From NCBI RefSeq assembly GCF_000214035.2, contig NZ_AFHG01000052.1, forward strand, positions 434,001 through 498,000: a stretch of DNA of 64,000 bases, read 5' to 3'. Below, piece by piece: positions 8,103 to 15,875 of the stretch. This DNA comes from Methyloversatilis universalis FAM5 (GTDB lineage Bacteria > Pseudomonadota > Gammaproteobacteria > Burkholderiales > Rhodocyclaceae). Under the pieces are notes generated by a model. The model saw only the letters and a list, made by a program, of their open reading frames with translations, did not search any database and had not been told where the DNA came from. The stretch's first letter is position 1. Each line of letters opens with the position of its first letter. Position numbers and translations under genes: made by a program.

Positions 8103-8888
8103 TCAGGCGCGCATCGACAGCGCTTCGGCCTGTTCCGCGATGTCCGCCAGATTCACCACCTCACCGATGACCACGATGGCTGGACTGCCCAGCTGCGCGT
8201 CGGCCACGGCCTGCGGAAGGGTGGCGAGCGTGGCCACTACCGAGCGCTGATCGCCGCGCGTGCCGTTCTGGATGGCGCACGCCGGCGTACCGGCCGGCAG
8301 GCCGCCCGCCTGCAGCGCGTCGGCGATGCGGGGCAGGGTGCGCATGCCCATGTAGATGACCAGCGTGGTGCCACAGCGCGCGAGTGCCGCCCAGTCCGGT
8401 TCCTGACCCGGCACGCCGTCCTCGCGTGCGTGGCCGGTCACGAAGGTCACGCCGCAGGCGCTGCCGCGGTGGGTGACCGGTACGCCCAGCGTGGCGGGCA
8501 CCGCAATGCCGGCGGACAGCCCGCTCACCACCTCGCAGGCGATGCCCGCCTTGCGCAGCGTGAGCATTTCTTCGCCACCGCGGCCGAATACGAAGGGGTC
8601 GCCGCCTTTCACCCGGCCCACGACGTGACCGCTCCGGGCGTAGCGCAGCATGAGTCTTTCGATGAAAGCCTGCGGCGTGCTGCGGCAGCCGCCGCGCTTG
8701 CCCACCCGCACGATGCGGGCGTCCGGCCGGGCGTGCGCGAGCACCGCGGTGTCCGCCAGGTCATCGACCAGCAGCACGTCACACAGGCCGAGCACGCGGA
8801 CCGCCTTCAGCGTGAGCAGTTCGGGATCGCCGGGGCCGGCGCCGATCAGGTAGACCTTGCCGGTCCGGGGCGGGGTGAGCGTGTTCAT
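8103..8888 (-). CDS. cobA: Uroporphyrinogen-III C-methyltransferase (stand-alone SUMT)
   Basis: 261 residues. It transfers two methyl groups from S-adenosylmethionine to uroporphyrinogen III, giving precorrin-2 for siroheme, cobalamin or haem d1. Both family signatures are present: the N-terminal GAGPGDPELLT (residues 16-26) and GRVKGGDPFVFGRGGEE (91-107), plus the SGLSAGIAVPA and VTHR regions that bind SAM. Unlike CysG it has no N-terminal dehydrogenase/ferrochelatase domain. The start at 8888 was chosen because the motif-bearing N-terminus begins there; the open frame upstream has no homology-like content. No nitrite/sulfite reductase or cobalamin gene lies next to it, so its main pathway cannot be told from context. 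I saw no cobalamin riboswitch in the 190 bases upstream. Confidence 0.93.
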   Translation of the reverse strand: MNTLTPPRTGKVYLIGAGPGDPELLTLKAVRVLGLCDVLLVDDLADTAVLAHARPDARIVRVGKRGGCRSTPQAFIERLMLRYARSGHVVGRVKGGDPFVFGRGGEEMLTLRKAGIACEVVSGLSAGIAVPATLGVPVTHRGSACGVTFVTGHAREDGVPGQEPDWAALARCGTTLVIYMGMRTLPRIADALQAGGLPAGTPACAIQNGTRGDQRSVVATLATLPQAVADAQLGSPAIVVIGEVVNLADIAEQAEALSMRA

Positions 8889-8999
8889 GCCTGCCCTGTT
8901 GCAAGACGGGTGCCAACCGCCCGGAGGCGCACGCGACCGCGACAGTGACGCGTTTCCGGCGCATTCCGGCTGTCGCAGGGCGGTTTCGTGCCCGTCCCG

Positions 9000-9015
9000 G
9001 GTGCATCGCTGCACC
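9000..9015. promoter_or_regulatory. Palindrome before the TetR-family gene, possible operator
   Basis: GGTGCA-TCGC-TGCACC is a perfect 16-base interrupted palindrome, 20 bases upstream of a -10-like TACATT (9035-9040). It lies between two divergent genes and would suit autoregulation by the TetR protein. Inference from position and symmetry only. Confidence 0.3.
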
Positions 9016-9079
9016 GCTGTTGTGCGGCCGGTGCTACATTCCGCGGGTGTCCCGGACCCTGACGCCTGTGCCGACCCCT

Positions 9080-9784
9080 ATGCCACTGAATGCGCCGCTC
9101 GATGTGCTGGATCCCGTGCGCCAGCCGCCTTGCCGTGACGAACCCGGTCCCGAGGTGCGCATGCGCGGTGATGCGAAAGACCGCATCTTCGCGGCGGCCG
9201 AGCGGCTGTTCGCCGAACAGGGCTACGCTGCCACCTCGATGCGCATGATCGCGGCCGAAGCCGGTGTGCCGCTGGCCTCCATCAACTACCACTTTGGTTC
9301 CAAGCGCGACCTGATGGAGTCGGTGTACGCGCACGTACTCGGCGCCGACGGCACGCGTTCCGGCTATCTGGCCAAGCTCGACCGCGAATCCGGCGGCCAG
9401 CCGCTGGGGGTGCGCCGCATCGTCGATACCTTCATCGAATCGGTGCTGCGGCTGTCGCGCAAGGACACGGTGTCCGGCGCCATGTTCAAGCAGCTGCTCG
9501 GGCGCGCCTTCTTCGAGCCGGGTGACGACTTCATCCCCGAAGAATATCTTCGCATCATGGACTGGTACCGGCGGGCGCTGCAGCGCTCGCTGCCCGACCT
9601 GCCGGAAGACGAGCTGCTGCGACGCATGCACTTCTTCGTCGGCATCGTCGCCTACGTGATGGCCGGGCGCGACGTGCTGCATCTGCTCGGCCGCTGTCCG
9701 GCCGGCGTACCGAACGACGCCGACAGCCTGCTGCGTGCGCTGGTGCCCTTCATCGTCGGCGGACTCGAAGCACCGCCCGGCTGA
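9080..9784 (+). CDS. TetR/AcrR family transcriptional regulator
   Basis: 234 residues from the chosen ATG. The helix-turn-helix domain begins at the segment DRIFAAAERLFAEQGYAATS and continues through MIAAEAGVPLASINYHFGSKRDLM. The larger ligand-binding half resembles the C-terminal domain seen in PsrA/CerR-like regulators, some of which respond to fatty-acyl ligands; that link is only family-level. The start is uncertain: GTG at 9047 and ATG at 9161 are alternatives, the latter preceded by GAGGTG. It is divergent from cobA and may repress itself through the palindrome at 9000-9015. The neighbouring NIT-domain gene follows on the same strand after 117 bases. Confidence 0.85.
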   Translation: MPLNAPLDVLDPVRQPPCRDEPGPEVRMRGDAKDRIFAAAERLFAEQGYAATSMRMIAAEAGVPLASINYHFGSKRDLMESVYAHVLGADGTRSGYLAKLDRESGGQPLGVRRIVDTFIESVLRLSRKDTVSGAMFKQLLGRAFFEPGDDFIPEEYLRIMDWYRRALQRSLPDLPEDELLRRMHFFVGIVAYVMAGRDVLHLLGRCPAGVPNDADSLLRALVPFIVGGLEAPPG

Positions 9785-9901
9785 TACCGACGGCATGGCC
9801 CGCGATTTGCTCGTTTCCGCCCGTCGCTTGCTGGAGCAGGTCATGCGTGCAGTCTTGCCGCCCGCGGCGCGTGTCGTGCGCCGCAACCGGAACCGGGTGC
9901 C

Positions 9902-10804
9902 ATGCTGTCCGGGGCGCTGATCCTCGTCGCGGTGCTGCTGCTCACAGTGCTGCTGGCCTGGGGGCTCGAGCGCGCAGAAGCGCCATCCGATTTGCCGCCC
10001 GGCTCGCCGGCCGAGCGCGCCCGTCGCGCCCTCGGCGACTGCGAGCGGGTGCTCGCCCTCATCCATGCGCTGCAGCAGCATCGCGGCATGAGTGTGGCCT
10101 GGCTGTCGGGTGATCGCGGTTTCGAGTCGCTGCTGCGCGCAAAGCGGCGCGACGTCGGTCAGCTGCTGCAGACGCTGGAACCGGTAGCGCAGAAGGAAGA
10201 GGGCTACGACGCCGACGCCTGCATCAGTCGCGCCGAACTGTCACTGCTGGCCAGCCAGTGGATGGACCTGTGCGACACCATAGAGAACGCCGCACAGCGG
10301 CCGGACCCGGAAGACAGCATCACCCGGCACAGCCTGCTGGTGGCGCGTGCGCTGGGCTGGCTGGAATCGCTGGGTCTCAGGCGGGTCGGGCCGGTGCTCG
10401 GCGACGATCAGGCCGGGCTGCTCAGCACCTGGGTGAGCACGCTGCCGGCGCTGGGCGAGCATCTGGGTCAGGCGAGGGCGATCGGCAGCGGCGCCGCGGC
10501 GCGCGGGCGATGCACGCCGGCAGAGCGCCTGCGGCTGCATTTCCTGGCGTCCCGTGCGGAATCGCTGATGCATCAGGCGGTGGTCGATACGCCCCGCCTG
10601 CCGGCCGCGCTGCCGGCGATAGAACGGGTGGTGCGTCTGCTCGGCGTGCTGCGCAGCGATCTGCTGGAAGGGCAGCCGCCGGGCGCGGAGCGCTACTTCG
10701 CCGAAGCGACCGCCGCCATCGATGCAGTGTATGCGTGGATGCAGGGCTGCGAGGACGCGCTGGCGCCCACGCTCGCGGCCCGGGCCGGTGCCGGCAGCGC
10801 CTGA
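9902..10804 (+). CDS. Membrane-anchored NIT (nitrate/nitrite-sensing) domain-like protein without an output domain
   Basis: 300 residues. One hydrophobic helix (residues 2-20) is followed by a mostly helical region. Two segments match the hallmarks of the NIT sensor domain: IHALQQHRGMSVAWL (54-68; the family motif is H-x-LQ-x-ERG) and LGQARAIGSGAAARG (188-202). NIT domains sense nitrate/nitrite in chemoreceptors, kinases and the NasR antiterminator. Here no kinase, GGDEF, ANTAR or methyl-accepting domain follows, so it is an orphan sensor, or acts through a partner. The domain would be exported unless the N-terminal helix is reversed. The ribosome binding site is weak, so the start is the least certain point. 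It converges on cphA, with 24 bases between the stops. Confidence 0.6.
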   Translation: MLSGALILVAVLLLTVLLAWGLERAEAPSDLPPGSPAERARRALGDCERVLALIHALQQHRGMSVAWLSGDRGFESLLRAKRRDVGQLLQTLEPVAQKEEGYDADACISRAELSLLASQWMDLCDTIENAAQRPDPEDSITRHSLLVARALGWLESLGLRRVGPVLGDDQAGLLSTWVSTLPALGEHLGQARAIGSGAAARGRCTPAERLRLHFLASRAESLMHQAVVDTPRLPAALPAIERVVRLLGVLRSDLLEGQPPGAERYFAEATAAIDAVYAWMQGCEDALAPTLAARAGAGSA

Positions 10805-10828
10805 GCGGCGCGCCGGCAGCCGCCGGTG

Positions 10829-13402
10829 TCAGGCCGCTTCGGCCACCCGCGTCGCGATGTGGGCCAGCGCTTCGTCCACCTGGTCGATCAGCAGCAGGCA
10901 CAGGTCGCCCGGCTGCAGCTTCGACAGCGCGTGGTCGATGGCGACGAATTCGCCATTGATGTCGACCACGTCGCGCGCACGGCTCGCACCTTCCAGACCC
11001 TGACGCAGCAGCGCGATCACTTCGCCGTCGGCGCGGCCGCGCTGGCACTGGTCCTGATACAGCACGACGCTGTCGAAGGCGGCGCCCAGGATTTCGGTCT
11101 GCTTGCGGATGTCCTCGTCGCGCCGGTCGCCGGCGCCGCTGATCACCACGCTGCGGCGCTTGGCCGGCAGGGCGTCGACCGCCTGCACCAGCGCAGTGAT
11201 CGCGTCCGGGTTGTGGCCGTAGTCGGCGATCAGCGTGGCGCCGCGGTAGTCGAACAGGTTGAAGCGGCCGGGCGCGGTGCTGGCGTCGGACACGAAGCTG
11301 GCCAGCGCCGAGCGGATGCTGGCCCAGTCTATGCCCAGCGCCCAGCCGGCGCCGAGCGCGGCCATCGCGTTCTCGACCTGGAAGGCGAGGGCGCCGCCGC
11401 GTGTGAGCGGCACCTGCGACAGCGGAATGCGCACCGCGCTGCTGCCTTCGGCCGCCACCAGCGCACCGTCGTCGACGTAGATGACCCGGCGGCCGCGTGC
11501 GCGGTGGGTGGCGATGACCGGGTGGGTACGGTCCTTCGCGAAGAAGGTGACCGAACCCGGGCAGTGTTCGGCCATGGCCGCCACCACCGGGTCAGCGGCG
11601 TTCAGCACCGCCATGCCCTTGGGCGCCACGTTCTGCACGATCACCCGCTTCACCACCGCCAGATCCTCGACCGTGTTGATGTAGGCCAGACCCAGATGGT
11701 CGCCGCTGCCGATATTGGTCACCACGGCCACCTGGCAGCGGTCGAAGCCCAGACCTTCGCGCAGCACGCCGCCGCGGGCGGTTTCCAGCACCGCGCCGTC
11801 GACATCCGGATGGGCCAGCACGTTGCGCGCGCTCTTCGGGCCGCTGCAGTCGCCGGTGTCGATGCATTCGTCGCCGACGAACACGCCGTCGGTGGTGGTC
11901 ATGCCGACGCGCAGGCCGGTCTGCGTCATCATGTGCGCGATCAGGCGCACCGTGGTGGTCTTGCCATTGGTGCCGGACACCGCCACCAGCGGAATGCGCG
12001 CGTCGTCGCCCGGCGCGAACATGGTGGACATGATGGCTTCGCCCACCGCGCGGCCCTTGCCGAAGGACGGCGCCAGGTGCATGCGCAGGCCGGGCGCGGC
12101 ATTCACTTCAACGATGCCGCCGCCCTGTTCTTCCAGCGGCTTGAGCACCGTCTTGCACACGATGTCGACGCCGGCGATGTCCAGGCCGATGGTGCGCGCC
12201 GCTTCGATCGCGCGGGCCGCCAGTTCCGGATGTACGTCGTCGGTCACGTCGGTGGCGCTGCCGCCGGTCGACAGATTGGCGTTGTTGCGCAGCACGACCC
12301 GTTCGCCGAGCGCCGGCACCGTGTCCGGCGCGTGGTTCTGCACCGCGAGGCGGGCCAGCGCGATGTCGTCGATGCGCATCTTGGTGAGCGAGGTGGCGTG
12401 GCCGTCGCCGCGGCGCGGGTCGGCATTCACTTCGTCCACCAGTTCGCGCACCGTGCGCACGCCGTCGCCGATCACCTGCGGCGGTTCGCGGCGGGCGGCG
12501 GCCACCACGCGGTCACCCACCACCAGGAAGCGGTAGTCGGCGCCCGGAATGAAGCGTTCGACCATCACTTCGCGGCTGATTTCGTGCGCCGCCCGGAAGG
12601 CGATGTCCATGTGGTCGCGGGTGACGATGTTCACCGTCACGCCCTTGCCCTGGTTGCCGTCGCGCGGCTTCACCACCACCGGCAGGCCGACTTCGAGCGC
12701 GGCGGCCCAGGCTTCGTCGGCGTCGTACACCGTGCGGCCGCGCGGCACCGGCACGCCGGCGGCGTGCAGCAGTTGCTTGGTCAGTTCCTTGTCCTGCGCG
12801 ATCGATTCGGCCACCGCGCTGGTACGGTCGGTTTCCGCTGCCTGGATGCGGCGCTGCTTGCTGCCCCAGCCGAGCTGGACCAGCGAGCCGTCGGTCAGCC
12901 GGCGGAACGGGATGCCACGGGCGACCGCGGCTTCGACGATGGCGCCGGTGCTGGGGCCGAGGCGGATGTCCTCGTCCAGTTCGCGCAGTTGATGCAGCGC
13001 GCCGGGCAGATCGAAACTGCCGCCTTCTGCAGCAGCACGGCACAGCTGTTCCGCCAGTTCGAAGGCGAGGCGGCCGACCGCTTCTTCGGTGTACTCGACC
13101 ACCACCTGGTAGATGCCGGTTTCGACCGTCGGAATCGTGCTGCTGAAGGTGACCGGACAGCCGGCGCTGGCCTGCAGGCCGAGTGCCGCCAGTTCCAGCG
13201 CATCGGCCATGGCCAGCGGGCCATTGCGGGTGGTCGGCCGCAGCGGACGGATGCCCGGGAAGAGCGCACGCAGGCGCTCGGCGAAGCCGGGCATGTTATC
13301 GAGCGAACAGTGTTCTCCGGCGCAGGAGACCAGGGCCTCCATGCAGGTGTGGCGGCTCCACAGATTGGGACCGCGGAGGGCGCGCAGACGGGTGATGTGC
13401 AT
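10829..13402 (-). CDS. cphA: Cyanophycin synthetase
   Basis: 857 residues, the usual CphA length. It builds multi-L-arginyl-poly-L-aspartate from Asp and Arg with ATP, in the cytoplasm. Three parts are visible: the CphA-specific N-terminal domain (about 1-160), an ATP-grasp domain (about 205-465; VVVKPRDGNQGKGV at 242-255 and EVNAAPGLRMHL at 433-444), and a complete Mur-ligase-like domain with P-loop GTNGKTTT (477-484) and the C-terminal DYGHNPDA motif (727-734). All main ATP-binding motifs are intact, so it should be active. The ATG at 13402 was chosen because homology begins there (MHITRLRALRGPN); upstream frame is shadow. It lies 20 bases downstream of cphA', surely in one operon. No cyanophycinase gene is in the window. 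Confidence 0.95.
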   Translation of the reverse strand: MHITRLRALRGPNLWSRHTCMEALVSCAGEHCSLDNMPGFAERLRALFPGIRPLRPTTRNGPLAMADALELAALGLQASAGCPVTFSSTIPTVETGIYQVVVEYTEEAVGRLAFELAEQLCRAAAEGGSFDLPGALHQLRELDEDIRLGPSTGAIVEAAVARGIPFRRLTDGSLVQLGWGSKQRRIQAAETDRTSAVAESIAQDKELTKQLLHAAGVPVPRGRTVYDADEAWAAALEVGLPVVVKPRDGNQGKGVTVNIVTRDHMDIAFRAAHEISREVMVERFIPGADYRFLVVGDRVVAAARREPPQVIGDGVRTVRELVDEVNADPRRGDGHATSLTKMRIDDIALARLAVQNHAPDTVPALGERVVLRNNANLSTGGSATDVTDDVHPELAARAIEAARTIGLDIAGVDIVCKTVLKPLEEQGGGIVEVNAAPGLRMHLAPSFGKGRAVGEAIMSTMFAPGDDARIPLVAVSGTNGKTTTVRLIAHMMTQTGLRVGMTTTDGVFVGDECIDTGDCSGPKSARNVLAHPDVDGAVLETARGGVLREGLGFDRCQVAVVTNIGSGDHLGLAYINTVEDLAVVKRVIVQNVAPKGMAVLNAADPVVAAMAEHCPGSVTFFAKDRTHPVIATHRARGRRVIYVDDGALVAAEGSSAVRIPLSQVPLTRGGALAFQVENAMAALGAGWALGIDWASIRSALASFVSDASTAPGRFNLFDYRGATLIADYGHNPDAITALVQAVDALPAKRRSVVISGAGDRRDEDIRKQTEILGAAFDSVVLYQDQCQRGRADGEVIALLRQGLEGASRARDVVDINGEFVAIDHALSKLQPGDLCLLLIDQVDEALAHIATRVAEAA

Positions 13403-13422
13403 GTAAATCGGTTCAGCGGGGT

Positions 13423-15603
13423 TCAGGCGGGTACCGCGGCGGAGACCGGCGGATCGAAGGTTTCGGCGCCGGTGCGCAGCGCGGTCGGCGACAGGCCGAG
13501 CGACCAGGCAGCGGCCAGTGCGGCCAGCAGGTTTTCGGTCGCGTGCAGCGGTTCGCCGTCGGTGACCGGCAGGCTGGTGAGCGGGCACAGCACTTCGGTG
13601 CGCTCTGCTTCCAGCAGGCGGATCTGGCCGTCGCGCACGATGACCGCGCGGCCGCCGGCCTGCACATGGCTGGCCACGGTGCCGTTGTCGGCGCGGGTGC
13701 TGTACCAGATCACCTCGCCATCGCACAGTTCGGCCATGTCCTGCTGCAGCGGGTCGTCCGCGTTCAGCACGCCGGTGCCGCGGCGCAGCACCACGTCGAT
13801 CTGGCTGCGCATGACGTTGAACACGCGCTCCGGCGAATCGATGTAGTAGTCGCCGTAGTGCGATTCCGGCTCGATGCGGGTGAGCACGCCCACCTGGCAG
13901 CGGTCGTAGGCCAGACCTTCCTTCAGGATGGTTTCGAAGCTGTTCTCGATCACCGCGACTTCGGCGCCCGGATTCATCAGCACGCGCTGCGACGGTTCGA
14001 AGCGGGCGGCGTCGCCGTCTTCCAGACGGCGGCTGTCGAGGTACAGGCCTTCACTGCAGGCCAGGCCGACACGCTGGCCGGAGAAGCGCATCAGGTGCGC
14101 GACCAGCTTGGCTACCGTGGTCTTGCCGCGGCTGCCGCTGATGCCGACCACCGGAATGCGGCCGTCGTCGGCGGTGGCGAACAGGTGATCGACGATGGCG
14201 CGGCCGACCGGACGCGGCTGGCCTTCCATCGGTTTCAGGTGCATCAGCAGGCCGGGGCCGGCATTCACCTCGACGATGGCGCCACCCTGTTCACGCAGCG
14301 GGCGGCGGATGTCTTCCACCACCAGATCGATGCCTGCGATGTCCAGACCCACCACGCGGGCGGCCAGCGCCACCAGCCGGGCGGTGTCCGGGTGCACCTG
14401 GTCGGTCACGTCGAACGCGATGTTGCCGTTGCGCTGCACCAGCACCTTCACGCCCTCGGCCGGCACCGATTCGGCGGTGTAGCCCTGGCGTTCCAGTTCG
14501 AAGCGCAGCTTGGCGTCGCGTTCGGGAATCAGCAGGTCGAGCGGGAATTCCTGTTCCGGCCCGCGACGCGGGTCGATGTTGATCTGGCTGTCGAGCAGCT
14601 GGCGGACCGTGGAGCGGCCGTCGCCGGTGATCCAGACGGTTTCGCCGGCGACCGCCGCGACCATCTGCTTGCCGACCACCAGCAGGCGGTGTTCGTTGCC
14701 GCGGATGAAGCGCTCGACCAGCACGTACTTGCTGTAGCGGCGCGCCAGTTCGTAGGCGGTCATCACCTCTTCGCGGGTGGTCAGTTCGGCCGATACGCCG
14801 CGACCGTGATTCGCGTTGGCCGGCTTCACCACCACCGGCACGCCGATGTCTTCGGCGGCGGCCCAGGCGTCTTCGGCGTCGGTTACTTCGCGGCCTTCCG
14901 GCACCGGCACGCCGCAGCCGGCCAGCAGGCGCTTGGTCAGGTCCTTGTCGCGCGAAATGCCTTCGGCGATGGCCGAGGTGCGGTCGGTTTCTGCGGTCCA
15001 GATGCGGCGCAGCTTCTTGCCGTAGCCCAGCTGCACCAGATTGCCGTCATTCAGGCGGATGGACGGGATGCGGCGGTCCTGGGCGGCTTCGACGATGCAG
15101 CCGGTGCTCGGGCCGAGGCAGTGTTCGTCCACCAGATCGCGCAGTTCGGAAATCGCCGCCTTCACGTCGAACGGGCGGTCGTCCATGGCCGCCAGCACCA
15201 GTTCGCGGGCGGCCAGGATGGCGGCGCGGCTGACCGTATGGTTGCCGGAAATCACCACCACCTTGTAGACACCGCGTTCGGACGTTTCACGCGCCTTGCC
15301 GAAATTGCCCTTCATGCCGGCCTGGTTCTGCAGCTCCAGCGTCACATGCTCGAGGATGTGGCCGGGCCAGGTGCCTTCGCGCAGACGACGTACGAAGCCA
15401 CCGCGCTCTTCATAGCTGCAGGTGTGTTCGTACAGGGAGGGCAGCCAGTCGATCAGGCGATCGACGAAGCCGGGGATGGTGTTCGAGGGGGAATCTTCAA
15501 GGGCGCCGATGTCTATCCAGACTTCGAGGGCCGGGACGTAGGTCCAGATGTTGGGGCCGCGCAGCTCGAGGGTGCGCAGGATTTCGATAGAGCGTTTACT
15601 CAT
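13423..15603 (-). CDS. cphA': Cyanophycin synthetase paralogue lacking the Mur C-terminal domain (CphA')
   Basis: 726 residues. N-terminal domain (about 1-175), ATP-grasp (about 215-480; PVVVKPANANHGRGV and EVNAGPGLLMHL) and the central Mur ligase domain with a variant P-loop GSRGKTT (490-496) align with its neighbour CphA. CphA has about 377 residues after its P-loop, this protein only about 230. The missing part is the Mur C-terminal domain carrying the DYxHNP motif. Paired cphA/cphA' genes with a shorter CphA' are known in betaproteobacteria. Whether this form polymerises alone, works on a partial reaction or pairs with CphA cannot be read from sequence. It is the first gene of the cphA'-cphA operon. 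Confidence 0.92.
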   Translation of the reverse strand: MSKRSIEILRTLELRGPNIWTYVPALEVWIDIGALEDSPSNTIPGFVDRLIDWLPSLYEHTCSYEERGGFVRRLREGTWPGHILEHVTLELQNQAGMKGNFGKARETSERGVYKVVVISGNHTVSRAAILAARELVLAAMDDRPFDVKAAISELRDLVDEHCLGPSTGCIVEAAQDRRIPSIRLNDGNLVQLGYGKKLRRIWTAETDRTSAIAEGISRDKDLTKRLLAGCGVPVPEGREVTDAEDAWAAAEDIGVPVVVKPANANHGRGVSAELTTREEVMTAYELARRYSKYVLVERFIRGNEHRLLVVGKQMVAAVAGETVWITGDGRSTVRQLLDSQINIDPRRGPEQEFPLDLLIPERDAKLRFELERQGYTAESVPAEGVKVLVQRNGNIAFDVTDQVHPDTARLVALAARVVGLDIAGIDLVVEDIRRPLREQGGAIVEVNAGPGLLMHLKPMEGQPRPVGRAIVDHLFATADDGRIPVVGISGSRGKTTVAKLVAHLMRFSGQRVGLACSEGLYLDSRRLEDGDAARFEPSQRVLMNPGAEVAVIENSFETILKEGLAYDRCQVGVLTRIEPESHYGDYYIDSPERVFNVMRSQIDVVLRRGTGVLNADDPLQQDMAELCDGEVIWYSTRADNGTVASHVQAGGRAVIVRDGQIRLLEAERTEVLCPLTSLPVTDGEPLHATENLLAALAAAWSLGLSPTALRTGAETFDPPVSAAVPA

Positions 15604-15875
15604 CGCGCGGGGACGGTGGCAGTCCGGAGCCCCGAAGTTGTTGAAAACACCGCTTCAACGCGACCCGCACGCTTTGGTTGACAGCTTTTCAATCTATTTT
15701 TGAACCTGGGCGACAGGCATGTTTCGACCCGGTTGCGGACGCTATACTCCGCCGCCTTCGCTGCGCTGTCGCAGCTGTTGCATACTGCATCGAACAGGTG
15801 TTTTGCCGCCTGAAAACGCCTGTTCCGCATCGTCAGCCGCCCGTTTAACGTCTGTTGCCTGTCTGAAGCCGCCCG
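15604..15875. promoter_or_regulatory. Divergent control region between cphA' and the ABC exporter gene
   Basis: 272 bases, clearly richer in A/T around 15675-15705 than the surroundings. On the plus strand TTGACA (15678-15683) and, separately, a -10-like TATACT (15743-15748) are visible but are not correctly spaced to each other. Inverted repeat GTTGAA / TTCAAC lies at 15640-15645 and 15654-15659, close to the cphA' start. No complete promoter could be assigned for either direction. Confidence 0.4.
15792..15825 (+). repeat. 13-bp inverted repeat in the ABC exporter leader
   Basis: GAACAGGTGTTTT (15792-15804) and AAAACGCCTGTTC (15813-15825) pair over 13 positions, one of them G-U, around an eight-base loop. 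It is 50 bases before the ATG and downstream of the TATACT element, so it may be an operator, or a leader-RNA hairpin. Confidence 0.5.

Noticed and set aside
8889-9079. Cobalamin riboswitch upstream of cobA
   Set aside because: No B12-box-like conserved sequence or suitable length was found in the leader.
9080-9784. The TetR-family gene as repressor of the RND pump at 32629
   Set aside because: It is 23 kb away, and the palindrome near its own start (GGTGCA/TGCACC) is unrelated to the pump operator (TAAACATACA/TGTATGTTTA).
10826-13846. 1006-codon open frame on the plus strand opposite cphA/cphA'
   Set aside because: His/Val/Arg-rich shadow frame created by strong G/C at third positions of the real minus-strand genes; no domain motif.
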